Shown here one piece after another: positions 33,597 through 43,063 of a stretch of DNA of 62,636 bases. Under the pieces are notes generated by a model. It did no database searches. It was not told where the DNA came from and worked only from the letters and a program-made list of their open reading frames with translations. A program made the translations under genes and the position numbers. Within the stretch, counting starts at the first letter, position 1; each line of letters starts with the position of its first letter. Source of the stretch: a bacterium CG_4_9_14_3_um_filter_65_15 (GTDB lineage Bacteria > Krumholzibacteriota > Krumholzibacteriia > LZORAL124-64-63); the NCBI GenBank assembly GCA_002790835.1, contig PFVX01000007.1, positions 1 through 62,636 of the forward strand, in the 5' to 3' direction.

Positions 33597-34231
33597 CCTG
33601 CTTTCTGATCCGGGTCAAACCGGGGCGACGGGGGTGGGTCCCCGGTCCCCAGGCGATCCAGTATGGAGAGGACGGCCGCCTCCAACTCGGAAGGACTGCC
33701 GTCATTGACTATCACGAGGTCTGCCCGGTTCCAGGCGGAGAACAGGGAGGCCTGGGCGGCCACCCTCGCAGCGGCCGCATCCTCCCCCATGCCGCTCCTG
33801 TCCTGCAGGCGCTGCAGGCGGACTTCCCTCTCCGCGGTCACCGTGACCACCAGATCCACCGTGTGGCGGATGGGCAACAGAAAATACACAGCCGCTTCCA
33901 GCACGGCAAGGACGCCGGGGTCGGCCTGGGCCAGTTCCTCCAGCCGCGCATCGATGAGCGCGGCAAGCGGCGGATGGGTAAGACGATTCAGGGTAGCAAG
34001 AGCGCGGTCATCCGCAAAGACCAGGTCTCCCAGTTTCCCGCGGTCGATGCGGCCGTTCGCGAGGATACCCGCACCGAACTCACCCGCCAACGCCTCTCGC
34101 ACCGGGGTTTGTTCCAGGACCTCGTGCCCCAGGCGATCGGCGTCCACCAGGGTCCCGCCCCGGGCAACCAGCAAGCCGGCCAAGGTGGATTTGCCCCCGC
34201 AGACCGGCCCGGTGACGGCGACGGTTTTCAT
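33593..34231 (-). CDS. coaE: dephospho-CoA kinase
   Basis: The last step of coenzyme A synthesis. The P-loop reads GPVCGGKST (about 8-16) in place of the usual GGIGSGKS, but the Lys and Ser are kept. DADRLGHEVL (about 32-41) and the lid region follow. The length is 212 residues from ATG 34231, which forms an ATGA overlap with the polA stop; the six extra residues upstream are unlikely. It also overlaps prfB by four bases. Confidence 0.92.
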   Translation of the reverse strand: MKTVAVTGPVCGGKSTLAGLLVARGGTLVDADRLGHEVLEQTPVREALAGEFGAGILANGRIDRGKLGDLVFADDRALATLNRLTHPPLAALIDARLEELAQADPGVLAVLEAAVYFLLPIRHTVDLVVTVTAEREVRLQRLQDRSGMGEDAAAARVAAQASLFSAWNRADLVIVNDGSPSELEAAVLSILDRLGTGDPPPSPRFDPDQKAG

Positions 34232-37074
34232 CCGTGGGCCTCCGCCCAATTGGCTCCCGTGTGCATATCCACCACCAGGGGAACGTCCAGCGCCAGGGCC
34301 TCTTCCATACCCGACCGCACGAGCTTCCGCACCGCTTCCAGGTCGTCGCGGGCAACCTCTAGGACCAATTCGTCATGCACCTGCAACAGGAGCATGGCCC
34401 GCAGAGCGGACGCGTCCAGTTCCGCGTGGATCCGGATCATGGCTAGCTTGATCAGGTCGGCGGCGGTGCCCTGGATGGGGGTATTAACGGCCACCCGCTC
34501 CTGGAAAGCCCGGACCTGGTTGTTCTGCGAGGTGATTTCCGGCAGCAGGCGCTTGCGACCGAGCATGGTGGCGACCCACCCCTGCTGGCGGGCCATCTCC
34601 CGCGTTTCCTCGATAAACTCCTTCACACCCGGGTAGGTGGCGAAGTAGCTGGCGATGAATTCGCCGGCTTCGGCAACCTTGACGCCGATCTGCCGGGCGA
34701 GGGCGCGCGAGCCCATGCCGTAGATGACCCCGAAGTTGATCGCCTTGGCCCGGCTGCGCATCTCGCCGTCCACCTCGTCCTCCGCCACCCCGGCAATGAG
34801 AGCCGCGGTGCGCCGGTGGATGTCGGCGCCGTCCCGGAAGGCCTGGACCAGGTGCGCGTCCCCGGACAGATGAGCCAGCAGGCGCAGTTCCACCTGGGAA
34901 TAGTCCGCCGACAAAAAGACGTTGTCGGGGCTGCGGGTGACGAAGGCCCGCCGGATGCGCCGGCCGAGCTCGGTACGAATGGGAATGTTCTGCAGGTTGG
35001 GGTCCGAACTCGACAGGCGTCCAGTGGCCGCCACGGCCTGGTTGTAGGAGGTGTGGATCAGGCCGGTCTTGGGATTGGCGAGATCCGGCAGGGTGTCCAC
35101 GTAGGTGTTCTGGAGTTTGGCCACCGTCCGGTACTCGAGGATCAGCCCCGGCAGCGGATGGCTCTCCGAAAGCTTGGTCAGCACCCCCACGTCGGTGCTC
35201 CAACCGGTGGCGGTCTTCTTGACGGGTTTGAGGCCCAGGCGATCGAAAAGGATCTCGGCCAGTTGCTTGGGACTCTGGATGTTGAACTCACCGCCGGCCA
35301 GTTCGTGGATGCGACCGGTCAGGTCAGCCAGGACCCGCGTGAATTCCTCGTTCAATTCGGCCAGGAATTCCCGGTCGAGCATGATCCCGTGGCGCTCCAT
35401 GTCCAGCAGCACGTGGGATACCGGCATCTCGAGGGAGGTGAAAAGGTCCTCCATGCCCGACTCGGCCAGCGCCGGTTCGAGGACGCGATACAGCTGCAGG
35501 GTGAAGTCCGCATCCTCGGCGGCGTAGAGCGCCAGGCGGTCCGGATCCACCCCCAAGATGTCCTGGCTGCGGTCCCCGGCGGCGAACAACTCCTTGTAGG
35601 GCATCATGCGATGGTCGAGATGCTCCCCGACCAGGTCATCCAGGCCGTGGCTGCGCCGCCCGGGATCCAGCACGTAGGAAGCCAGCATGGTGTCGAAGCT
35701 GGGGCCGCCCAGTTCCAGGCCGTGCCGTCCCAGGATCCAACGGTCGAACTTGAGGTTCTGCCCCACTTTCAGGCAGGAACCGGCCAACCAGGGCCCCAGC
35801 CGAGGGGCAACTTCCGGAAGTTGATTCACTTCCCGGCCCAGGGGGAACAGGGTGTCCGCGGCGGCTTGCTGGGGTGACTGCTCCCGCCACAGGACAGGGA
35901 CGTAGGCCGGCGGGGCCGCCTCGCCGTCCATGCCGGTGCCGGCCAGGCTGACGCCCACCAGTCGCGCCACATCGCGGCGCAGGCCGTCGGTTTCGGTATC
36001 CACAGCCAGGGCCGCCTCGGGATCCAGCGCTTCGAACCAGGCGTCGATTTCCCGGGGCTCCTGGAGGCGCACGTACCGGCTCTCCCGAAGACGCTGCGCC
36101 CAGGTGGTCTCCTCGGTCGGGGGATTCTTGCCGGGAAGATCCTCGACCGCCGGATCCTCGGGTTCCTCCGCGGTTGCAGCGGCGGTGGACATCCCTCGCT
36201 CGGAGAGCAACCCGTTGGCGGCCGACCGCAGTTGCCGCAACCCGAGTTCCCCCAGCAGGGAGTGGAGCTCCGGCGCCGCGGGCAGCACGACCCTCAGGTC
36301 ATCCAGATCCACCGGCAGGTCAAGGTCCTGGCGGATCACGAACAGGTCGCGGGAGAGCATGATCTGATCCCGGTTTTCGGACAGCACGCGTTTCAGGCGT
36401 GGCGTCAGGTTCGAGTCCTGAAGTTCGGCAAAGAGTCCCGACAGGGAGCCGAACTGTTGGATCAGATTCAGGGCGGTCTTATCCCCCACACCCGGCGCAC
36501 CGGGGATGTTGTCGGCCTTGTCCCCGGACAGGGCGAAGACATCGATGAGGTCGTCGGGTTCCAGCTTGTATGTCCGGCGCACATCCTCAAGCTGGACGCA
36601 CGTCACCTCTTCGCCGCGACGGCCGGGTTTCAGCAGTCCCACCTGGGGCGCGACGAGCTGCAGGAAATCCTTGTCCCCGGAATACAACCAAACCTGCAGC
36701 CCCTCGGCGGCGGCCCGCTTGGACATGGTCCCCAGTACGTCGTCGGCCTCCACATCCGCGGCCTCCAGAATCGGCAGGCCCCAAGCCTCCAGCAATTCGC
36801 GCAGACGGGGCAACTGCTCCCTGATCTCCTCGGGCATGGGTTTGCGGTTGGCCTTGTATTGCGGGTACAACCGGTGCCGAAAGTTCTTTCCCGGCAGGTC
36901 GAACACGACGGCGAAATACCGGGGATCGTAATCCGCGATCAGACGGACCAGGGCGTTGAGGAAGCCGAAGGCGATGGAAGTGGATTCGCCGGACGGGCCG
37001 GTCAAGGGACGCCTGGCAAAGGCGTAGTGGGACCGATAGACCAGTGCCGAACCGTCGACAAGTATCAGAGACAC
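34228..37074 (-). CDS. polA: DNA polymerase I
   Basis: Three domains are seen in 948 residues. The 5'-3' exonuclease (about 1-290, ILVDGSALVYRSHYAF at the start) has intact metal-binding regions (VFDLPGKNFRH, VEADDVLG, SGDKDFLQL). The 3'-5' proofreading exonuclease keeps its carboxylates (AVDTETDG, QNLKFDRW, YAAEDADFTLQLY), and the polymerase has motif A DYSQVELRLLAHLSG, motif B region RSRAKAINFGVIYGMG and motif C LLQVHDELVLEV. The start is GTG 37074 with GAAAGG upstream; upstream codons to 37191 fall inside nadD. It ends in an ATGA overlap with coaE. Confidence 0.95.
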   Translation of the reverse strand: MSLILVDGSALVYRSHYAFARRPLTGPSGESTSIAFGFLNALVRLIADYDPRYFAVVFDLPGKNFRHRLYPQYKANRKPMPEEIREQLPRLRELLEAWGLPILEAADVEADDVLGTMSKRAAAEGLQVWLYSGDKDFLQLVAPQVGLLKPGRRGEEVTCVQLEDVRRTYKLEPDDLIDVFALSGDKADNIPGAPGVGDKTALNLIQQFGSLSGLFAELQDSNLTPRLKRVLSENRDQIMLSRDLFVIRQDLDLPVDLDDLRVVLPAAPELHSLLGELGLRQLRSAANGLLSERGMSTAAATAEEPEDPAVEDLPGKNPPTEETTWAQRLRESRYVRLQEPREIDAWFEALDPEAALAVDTETDGLRRDVARLVGVSLAGTGMDGEAAPPAYVPVLWREQSPQQAAADTLFPLGREVNQLPEVAPRLGPWLAGSCLKVGQNLKFDRWILGRHGLELGGPSFDTMLASYVLDPGRRSHGLDDLVGEHLDHRMMPYKELFAAGDRSQDILGVDPDRLALYAAEDADFTLQLYRVLEPALAESGMEDLFTSLEMPVSHVLLDMERHGIMLDREFLAELNEEFTRVLADLTGRIHELAGGEFNIQSPKQLAEILFDRLGLKPVKKTATGWSTDVGVLTKLSESHPLPGLILEYRTVAKLQNTYVDTLPDLANPKTGLIHTSYNQAVAATGRLSSSDPNLQNIPIRTELGRRIRRAFVTRSPDNVFLSADYSQVELRLLAHLSGDAHLVQAFRDGADIHRRTAALIAGVAEDEVDGEMRSRAKAINFGVIYGMGSRALARQIGVKVAEAGEFIASYFATYPGVKEFIEETREMARQQGWVATMLGRKRLLPEITSQNNQVRAFQERVAVNTPIQGTAADLIKLAMIRIHAELDASALRAMLLLQVHDELVLEVARDDLEAVRKLVRSGMEEALALDVPLVVDMHTGANWAEAHG

Positions 37075-37099
37075 GGGAAACCTTTCAACAGGGAGCGAA

Positions 37100-37699
37100 T
37101 CAACCGACGTAAAGGCCATGGGCGGCGATGTAGGCCGCCACTGCCGCAGGCACCAGATCCGCCACACCCTCATGTCCGGCCAGCATAGCACGAACCCGGC
37201 GGGATGACACGGGAGCCCCGAAACCCTCGGCCACCCGGACCGAGCGTGGATGCACCCCCCCGGCGTGGAGCTGCCGCAGCGCGTCCGCTTCGGTCAGGTC
37301 GTCCCCGCGCGGGAACACGTACAGGTCGGCCAGGGCCAGCAGACGGTCCACCTTGCGCCAGCGGGGCAGTCCGGACAGGTTGTCCTGGCCCAGCACCAGC
37401 AGGAGCTTTTCCTCCGGGTGGTCCGCGGCCATCTCTTCCAGGGTCGTGACGCTATAGGAAGGTCCTGGCCGGGAAAGCTCCCGCGTGTCGATCACCACTT
37501 CGGTCCGGGAGGCGAAAGCCAGTTCCAGCATGGCCAGCCGATGCTCGGGGCCCGCCGCATGACCTTCCTTGAAGGGTGAGTGGGCCGCCGGCACGAGAAC
37601 GACCTCGGCCGCCGCTCCGTCCGCCAGCAGCCGGTCGACCATGGCCACGTGACCCAGGTGGGCCGGATCGAAGGAACCACCGAAGACGGCGCGGGTCAT
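37100..37699 (-). CDS. nadD: nicotinate-nucleotide adenylyltransferase
   Basis: It transfers AMP to nicotinate mononucleotide in NAD synthesis. The (H/T)xGH superfamily motif is FGGSFDPAHLGHVAMV (about 6-21), and SxxR is near SSRRVRAMLAG (about 165-175). The length is 199 residues. Its start overlaps the bamD stop by four bases (ATGA). The other NAD gene here, nadB, is 23 kb away. Confidence 0.93.
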   Translation of the reverse strand: MTRAVFGGSFDPAHLGHVAMVDRLLADGAAAEVVLVPAAHSPFKEGHAAGPEHRLAMLELAFASRTEVVIDTRELSRPGPSYSVTTLEEMAADHPEEKLLLVLGQDNLSGLPRWRKVDRLLALADLYVFPRGDDLTEADALRQLHAGGVHPRSVRVAEGFGAPVSSRRVRAMLAGHEGVADLVPAAVAAYIAAHGLYVG

Positions 37700-38481
37700 G
37701 ATTCCGGGGTATCGGTCTCGACCGGATCGGACCGCAATTCAGTCTTGATCTTCCTGGCGTAGGGGCTGTCAGGGTACTTTTCGCGGAGTTGGACAAGGAA
37801 CCTGTCGCCCTCCCCCTGTTGCCCCAACTTGAACGCAGTCTGAGCACGCTCCCACAAGACCTTGTCAAGCTGGGAGCTTCGTTTTTCTTCGGCCAGCAGG
37901 TTGTCGAGGGTCGCGGCAACCGCCTTGTAGCGATGCAATTGCCGGTAGACGTCGATCTCCCTGAGACGCTTGCGCACCACGATGTCGGAAATCTCCACCA
38001 GGGATTGTTCGGCCTCGGTCCGGAAGGGCGACTCGGGATAGCGGTCCAGGAAGTCCAGGAATTGCCTGCGTGCGGAGTAGGCCCCGGATATGTCCCTCTG
38101 AACCTTGCCGACCTCGAAGAGGTAGGCCTGCCCTTCGCGGAACATCGCCTCGGAAACCAGGTCGCTGGTGGGATAGTCCTTGCGCAGGATCTGGAATTCC
38201 ACCGCGGCGAGGGGATACTCCTTCATGGCCAGATAGGTCGTGCCTTTGCGGAACTGGGCTTCCGCCGCCAGGCTGTCGGTGGGGTTGCGGCGGACAAAGG
38301 ACTCGTAGGCCGCCACGGCCTCGAAATTCTTCCCGTGGTCGACGAAGAATTCGGCCCGGTCGAAACTGCCGGGGGGGTAGGGATTACCGGTGCCGCAACC
38401 GCCTGCCAGGACCAAGGCCAGGGTGGCCGCAAGGCCCAGGGCAAGCAGAAAGCCGGCGGAGCGGTTCGGGCGCATCGTCAT
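37696..38481 (-). CDS. bamD: BamD-like outer-membrane assembly lipoprotein
   Basis: BamD is the essential TPR lipoprotein of the BAM complex. The 261-residue protein has a lipobox (LVLAGGC, Cys at about residue 28), then five TPR-like units (AEFFVDHGKNFEAVAAYESFVRRNP and on). The start is ATG 38481, 8 nt after GGAGG; GTG 38496 lies on the Shine-Dalgarno itself. It overlaps nadD. The family is broad (outer-membrane assembly lipoprotein YfiO), and bamA lies 13 kb away in a separate transcript. Confidence 0.88.
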   Translation of the reverse strand: MTMRPNRSAGFLLALGLAATLALVLAGGCGTGNPYPPGSFDRAEFFVDHGKNFEAVAAYESFVRRNPTDSLAAEAQFRKGTTYLAMKEYPLAAVEFQILRKDYPTSDLVSEAMFREGQAYLFEVGKVQRDISGAYSARRQFLDFLDRYPESPFRTEAEQSLVEISDIVVRKRLREIDVYRQLHRYKAVAATLDNLLAEEKRSSQLDKVLWERAQTAFKLGQQGEGDRFLVQLREKYPDSPYARKIKTELRSDPVETDTPES

Positions 38482-38502
38482 GCCAAGGGCCTCCACGGAA
38501 AA

Positions 38503-39168
38503 TCAGTTGGACGTGTTGGCGAAATAGACCGCCACCAGGCCGGCGAGGGTCCCCAGGACCACCACTTCCTCCAGGCGGTCGTGCCAGTTGCCGTTGACGG
38601 GTTCAGCCGTCGTGAACTCGTACAGGGGCGAGTCCACATGCGAATAGTCGTCGGCCGGAAAACGATCGGCCATCTGAAGCCGGAGCTGATCGTCCATCAG
38701 GATCCTGCCGCCGGAAGATTCGGTAATGGTGCACAACACCGTCACTCCGATCTCCCGCGCGATCCAGCTGCGCCAGATGCCGAGGGTGCGGCCCACTTGC
38801 GGGTAGGCCAACTCGACGCCGACGACCCGGAAATACCATTGGACATCGACGGCGGGGTCCCCGGTGGAATCGGCCCCGGCCAGAAACACGTCATGGTCCC
38901 GGTCGCGCAGGACTCCATGCGCGGCGGCCTCGAAAAGTTCCGTCCCCGCTTCCGCATCGCCGGGTACCAGCAGAATCCTGTGGTGCTGGGGACCGAGGGT
39001 CTGGGCGCATTGTTCGGCCAGGTCCTCCATCATGCTGCGGGTGAGCCAAAGGTTGGACGGTACCGAATCGCCCTGGGCAGCGGCAGCTTCAACCGCCACC
39101 GGCGCAACGAGGGCCAGGACCAGCAATGCATTGCCGAGGATTCTTCCGGACGTGTGAACGGACATCAT
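38503..39168 (-). CDS. exported protein of unknown function, between rimO and bamD
   Basis: I do not recognise a family. The 221-residue protein has a signal peptide (about 1-33), an alpha/beta middle with HRILLVPGDAEAGTELFEAA (about 62-81), a beta-rich part (VDVQWYFRVVGVELAYPQVG, ITESSGGRILM), and a short C-terminal hydrophobic segment (VVLGTLAGLVAVYFANTSN) that could anchor it in a membrane. The middle pattern loosely recalls periplasmic FlgO/CsgG-like domains, which is a guess. The gene overlaps rimO by four bases and precedes bamD by 21 bp, which suggests an envelope role. Confidence 0.75.
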   Translation of the reverse strand: MMSVHTSGRILGNALLVLALVAPVAVEAAAAQGDSVPSNLWLTRSMMEDLAEQCAQTLGPQHHRILLVPGDAEAGTELFEAAAHGVLRDRDHDVFLAGADSTGDPAVDVQWYFRVVGVELAYPQVGRTLGIWRSWIAREIGVTVLCTITESSGGRILMDDQLRLQMADRFPADDYSHVDSPLYEFTTAEPVNGNWHDRLEEVVVLGTLAGLVAVYFANTSN

Positions 39169-40667
39169 GGTTTCCTTCGACCTTTCTCGGCGGTCCCGCC
39201 GGGGCTGTTCCGTTGATTCGTGGTCGGGACCGGCAGGCCCCAGACATCGGTTGCGGTAACGGCCGCAAATTCCACATCCACGAAAGCCCCGGGTTCCAGA
39301 CCGGCCCCGGGCAACAAAACGACTCCATCCACATCGTAGCCGAAATGGTAACTCCGGCCCACGGCAAGGGCGGAGGCATCCCCGGCAAAATCGACCTCGG
39401 GCCCCGGCAGAACATCACCGTCGCCGGCAAGTTCCGCCAGCACGGTGTCGAGGCCTTCGTCCAGGATCATGTCCGCCGGAATGATCCGATCGATCAGGAC
39501 CTCGTGGCGTTGGCCCAGTCGTCGCTGCATCCTCCGCAGGGCGATCTCCTCCTGCAGATCCTGGATCAGGGCTTCGCGATCGAGGATCACTTCATCCGGG
39601 ACCCGATCCGGCAAGGCGAACGAAGCGGTGCCCGGCTCGGGAGAATAACGGTAGGTGCCCAGGTGGTCAAACTCCACCTCGGCCAGGAAGTCCGCCAACA
39701 GGCTGACGTCCTCATCCTCCTCGCCCGGGAAACCGAGCAGGGCCGTGGAGCGCAGAACAAGCTCGGGCCGCTCCCGGCGCAGGCGGGCGAAGAAATCCGG
39801 AGACGAACGCTCCGCACCGGGCCGGCGCATGGCTTTCAGAAGCCGCGGGGACGCGTGCTGGACCGGGAGGTCCAGGTAGGGGACGACCTTCGGCACATCC
39901 AGCAGGCGCAGCAGATCGTCCGCTGCCACCACGCCTGAGTAGAGATAGAACAGACGGATCCGCCGCAACCCGTCGACGCCGTCGAGGGCACGGACCAGGT
40001 CTCCCAGGGCCTCGCCGGAATCGCGACCGTAGTCGCTGGTGTTCTGCGAGACCAGTTGGACCTCCGCCACTCCCCGCTCGACCAGGGAGGCCACTTCGGC
40101 CCGGATTTCGCTCACCGGCCGGCTGCGCTGGCGGCCGCGGATCAGGGGAATGCGGCAGAAGGAGCAGGAAAAATTGCATCCCTCCCCGATCTTCACGAAG
40201 GCTACATGCGCGGGAGTCAGCAGAGGTCGCTCGACGATCCCGGTATAAGGGGCGGTCATGGGGTCCCCCACCAGGGGTCCGGCCAGCGGGAATGCGGATG
40301 TGTCGCCGGGAGAGGCGGCCTCGGCCCCTGCGTCCAGACACGCGGCCACCACCTCGTCGAAACGCCCGACCCCCGCCACCACGTCCACACCCGGAAACAT
40401 CTCGCGGATCGTGTCCCCATGTTCCTGTGACCAGCATCCGCAAACGACCAGGGTCCGCCCGCCCTTGGTCGCCACCAGTTCCTCCACCGCCTCCAGGCTG
40501 TCCCGGCGCGCCGCCTCGATGAATCCGCAGGTGTTGAGGATCCAGATGTCCGCGTCCTGAGGGTCGCTTACAGACTCAACTCCACGACCGACGAAACGCC
40601 CCAGCAAGGCTTCGGAGTCGACCAGGTTCTTGTCGCAACCGAGGGTGGCGCACCATACGCGAGGCAT
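39165..40667 (-). CDS. rimO: ribosomal protein S12 (Asp89) methylthiotransferase
   Basis: This radical SAM enzyme adds a methylthio group to S12. The UPF0004 domain with three cysteines comes first (TLGCDKNLVDSE, LNTCGFIEAAR, VCGCWSQ), then the radical SAM motif CNFSCSFC (about 162-169), then a TRAM domain (about 430-485). The RRDSLEAV context after CGFIEAA and the N-terminal GCDKNLVDSE separate RimO from MiaB. The length is 500. Its start overlaps the ftsK stop by one base (TGATG). Confidence 0.93.
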   Translation of the reverse strand: MPRVWCATLGCDKNLVDSEALLGRFVGRGVESVSDPQDADIWILNTCGFIEAARRDSLEAVEELVATKGGRTLVVCGCWSQEHGDTIREMFPGVDVVAGVGRFDEVVAACLDAGAEAASPGDTSAFPLAGPLVGDPMTAPYTGIVERPLLTPAHVAFVKIGEGCNFSCSFCRIPLIRGRQRSRPVSEIRAEVASLVERGVAEVQLVSQNTSDYGRDSGEALGDLVRALDGVDGLRRIRLFYLYSGVVAADDLLRLLDVPKVVPYLDLPVQHASPRLLKAMRRPGAERSSPDFFARLRRERPELVLRSTALLGFPGEEDEDVSLLADFLAEVEFDHLGTYRYSPEPGTASFALPDRVPDEVILDREALIQDLQEEIALRRMQRRLGQRHEVLIDRIIPADMILDEGLDTVLAELAGDGDVLPGPEVDFAGDASALAVGRSYHFGYDVDGVVLLPGAGLEPGAFVDVEFAAVTATDVWGLPVPTTNQRNSPGGTAEKGRRKP

Positions 40668-43063
40668 CAGGCTCGCCCTTCTTCCTCGATGTCCAGGTCC
40701 TCGGGTTTGATCAGCACGTCCCGCGCCTTGCTGCCGGTGAAGGGCCCCACCACCCCTGCTTCTTCGAGCATATCCATCAGGCGCCCGGCACGGGTGTAGC
40801 CGATGCGCAGCCTGCGTTGCAGCAAGGAGGTGGAACCGCTCTGATGCAGGACCACGATCTTTTTCGCGTCCTCGAACAGGTCATCCTGGCCGGTCACCAT
40901 GCCACCGCCCGCCGGATTTTCCTGCAGGCTGATTTCTTCGGTAAGGTTGTCGTAGTTGCGCCAGTGGGCTGCGATGGCCTCGCATTCGTCCACGTCGATG
41001 AAGGAGCCGTGAACGCGCACGGGCAGGGCGCGGCCCGGCTGCAGGTAGAGCATGTCTCCGTGCCCCAGCAGCTGTTCGGCTCCGTTCATGTCCAGGATGG
41101 TGCGCGAATCGTTCTTCTGGATCACGCGGAAGGCGATGCGGCAGGGGATGTTGGCCTTGATCACACCGGTCAGCACGTCGACGCTCGGGCGCTGGGTTGC
41201 CAGGATGAGATGGATCCCCACGGCTCGTGCCTTCTGCGCCAGACGCGTGATGGGGCCCTCCATCTCCCCACCCATCTGCAACATGAGATCGGCCAACTCG
41301 TCCACGATGGCCAGGTAGTAGGGCATGACCTCGGTGACGGGTTCCCCGTCCTTGTCGGTGATCTCCCCGGCCTCGACCTTGGTGTTGTACTGGATGATGT
41401 TCCGCACCGACCATTTCGCCAGGTTGCGGTAGCGGTATTCCATCTGCGCCACCAGCCACTGCAGGGCCTTGAGGGATTCGCGCGGATCGGTCACCACCGG
41501 CAACAGCAGGTGGGGGATCCCGTTGTAGACGTTCATCTCCAGCATCTTGGGATCGATCAGCAACATGCGCAGTCTTGACGGATCATTGCGCAACAGCAGG
41601 TTGCAGATCAAGGAATTGAGGCAGACCGACTTGCCGCTGCCGGTCGAGCCGGCCACCAGCAGGTGGGGCAGTGAGGCCAGATCCACGCTCACCGGCCTGC
41701 CCACCACGTTTTTCCCCAGGACGACGGACAGGGGCGGAGCTGCGCTCTGGTCGGTCTTTTCCAGCACCTCGCGCAGGCGCACCATACGGGGCTTGGCGTT
41801 GGGGATTTCGATGCCGACGGCCGCCTTGCCCGGGATGGGCGCCTCCATGCGGATCGAGCGGGCGCGCATGGCCAGGGCAAGGTCGTCGGCCCGCTGGACG
41901 ATCTGGTTGACCCGGATTCCGGAACCCGGCTGGTACTCGAAGGTCGTCACCACCGGTCCGGGGCGTACGTCCTTGACTTCGCCTTCGACGCCGAAGGAAT
42001 GGAGGGTGGATTCCAAAAGGTCCGCAGCTGCGTCCAGCTCCAGGCGAGAGGGGGGTTGCATGTCCGGCCCCGCGGGCGTGAGCAGTTCCACTCCAGGCAG
42101 CCTGACCTTGCCCCGGGGACGCTTCAGCGGTGGCTGGACCACCCGGGCGTCACGGGCGGGTTCGGCCGCAAAGTAGTCGTCCGTCTCGGCGCTGCCGGCG
42201 GCTCCGGCAAGGACCTCCGCCGGGGCGGCGTCGACCTGGGGTTTGGGGACCGGTTTCGGCTCGCGTTGCGCATTTGCCGGCACCGGTTCCAGATGGACCT
42301 GGCGCAGGGCCTGCGCTTCCTCGACGGCCTGGATTTCCGCATCCCGTCGAGCGGGGCGCTTCTCGGCCATGGAACGGGCGGCGCGGCCGGGAGCCCGGAT
42401 CACCGTCGACAGAACCGAGCCCAAGGCCCGAAAAGGCCAGAGGACCACGGCTGCCACGGCACCCATGGCCTCCAGCCAGCGGTCCCAGAGCGAGGCGAGA
42501 AAAGCGGGCACCCAGCCCAGGCGGCTGCGCATCAGGACACCCACGACGACCAGCAGGATGACGGTCAGGAAAATCCTGGCTCCCCAGAGCCCGAACAGGG
42601 CGTGGAAACCGCGGCTGAGGTAATACCCCGCCAGTCCGCCGAAGCGGGCGCCGGCGGAGCCGGAGAACATGCCCTCGGGCTGGGCAATCCAGGCGGCCGA
42701 GGCCAGCCACAGGGGCAAAAGGCGCAACAAAAGGGGTTTCAGGAATTCTGGGCGACGGACCAGCAAGCCGATGCCGGCCGCCAGCACCAGAGCGGGCAGA
42801 ACCCAGACCCAGAGCCCCCCGAATACGGCCGATAGAGTCACCGTCAACAAGGACCCCACCGGGCCACCCGGGTTGCCGGGGTCCATCAGAGTGAGCCGGT
42901 CTCCCCCACCCGTCAGCGCCGTCCACCACGGGGCGCCGCCGCCGCTGATGGACAAGCCCAGGTAGAGCCCCACGGCCACCAGCAGGATGCCGCTGAGCCA
43001 GGGAGATTCGAACCAGCGTCCCCGGGAAGTTGAACTAGCCTTCTTCGATTTTCGCCCTGACAC
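40667..43063 (-). CDS. ftsK: FtsK/SpoIIIE DNA translocase
   Basis: FtsK pumps chromosome ends through the division septum. Four N-terminal transmembrane helices (about 20-180) are followed by a short Pro/Ala-rich linker (about 220-320), the motor with Walker A VAGSTGSGKSVCLN and Walker B IVDELADLML, and the C-terminal gamma winged helix (LLQRRLRIGYTRAGRLMDMLEEAG) that reads KOPS sites. It is 798 residues from GTG 43063, with AGGAGG 6-8 nt upstream, and overlaps the accC end by 29 bp. Confidence 0.94.
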   Translation of the reverse strand: MSGRKSKKASSTSRGRWFESPWLSGILLVAVGLYLGLSISGGGAPWWTALTGGGDRLTLMDPGNPGGPVGSLLTVTLSAVFGGLWVWVLPALVLAAGIGLLVRRPEFLKPLLLRLLPLWLASAAWIAQPEGMFSGSAGARFGGLAGYYLSRGFHALFGLWGARIFLTVILLVVVGVLMRSRLGWVPAFLASLWDRWLEAMGAVAAVVLWPFRALGSVLSTVIRAPGRAARSMAEKRPARRDAEIQAVEEAQALRQVHLEPVPANAQREPKPVPKPQVDAAPAEVLAGAAGSAETDDYFAAEPARDARVVQPPLKRPRGKVRLPGVELLTPAGPDMQPPSRLELDAAADLLESTLHSFGVEGEVKDVRPGPVVTTFEYQPGSGIRVNQIVQRADDLALAMRARSIRMEAPIPGKAAVGIEIPNAKPRMVRLREVLEKTDQSAAPPLSVVLGKNVVGRPVSVDLASLPHLLVAGSTGSGKSVCLNSLICNLLLRNDPSRLRMLLIDPKMLEMNVYNGIPHLLLPVVTDPRESLKALQWLVAQMEYRYRNLAKWSVRNIIQYNTKVEAGEITDKDGEPVTEVMPYYLAIVDELADLMLQMGGEMEGPITRLAQKARAVGIHLILATQRPSVDVLTGVIKANIPCRIAFRVIQKNDSRTILDMNGAEQLLGHGDMLYLQPGRALPVRVHGSFIDVDECEAIAAHWRNYDNLTEEISLQENPAGGGMVTGQDDLFEDAKKIVVLHQSGSTSLLQRRLRIGYTRAGRLMDMLEEAGVVGPFTGSKARDVLIKPEDLDIEEEGRA

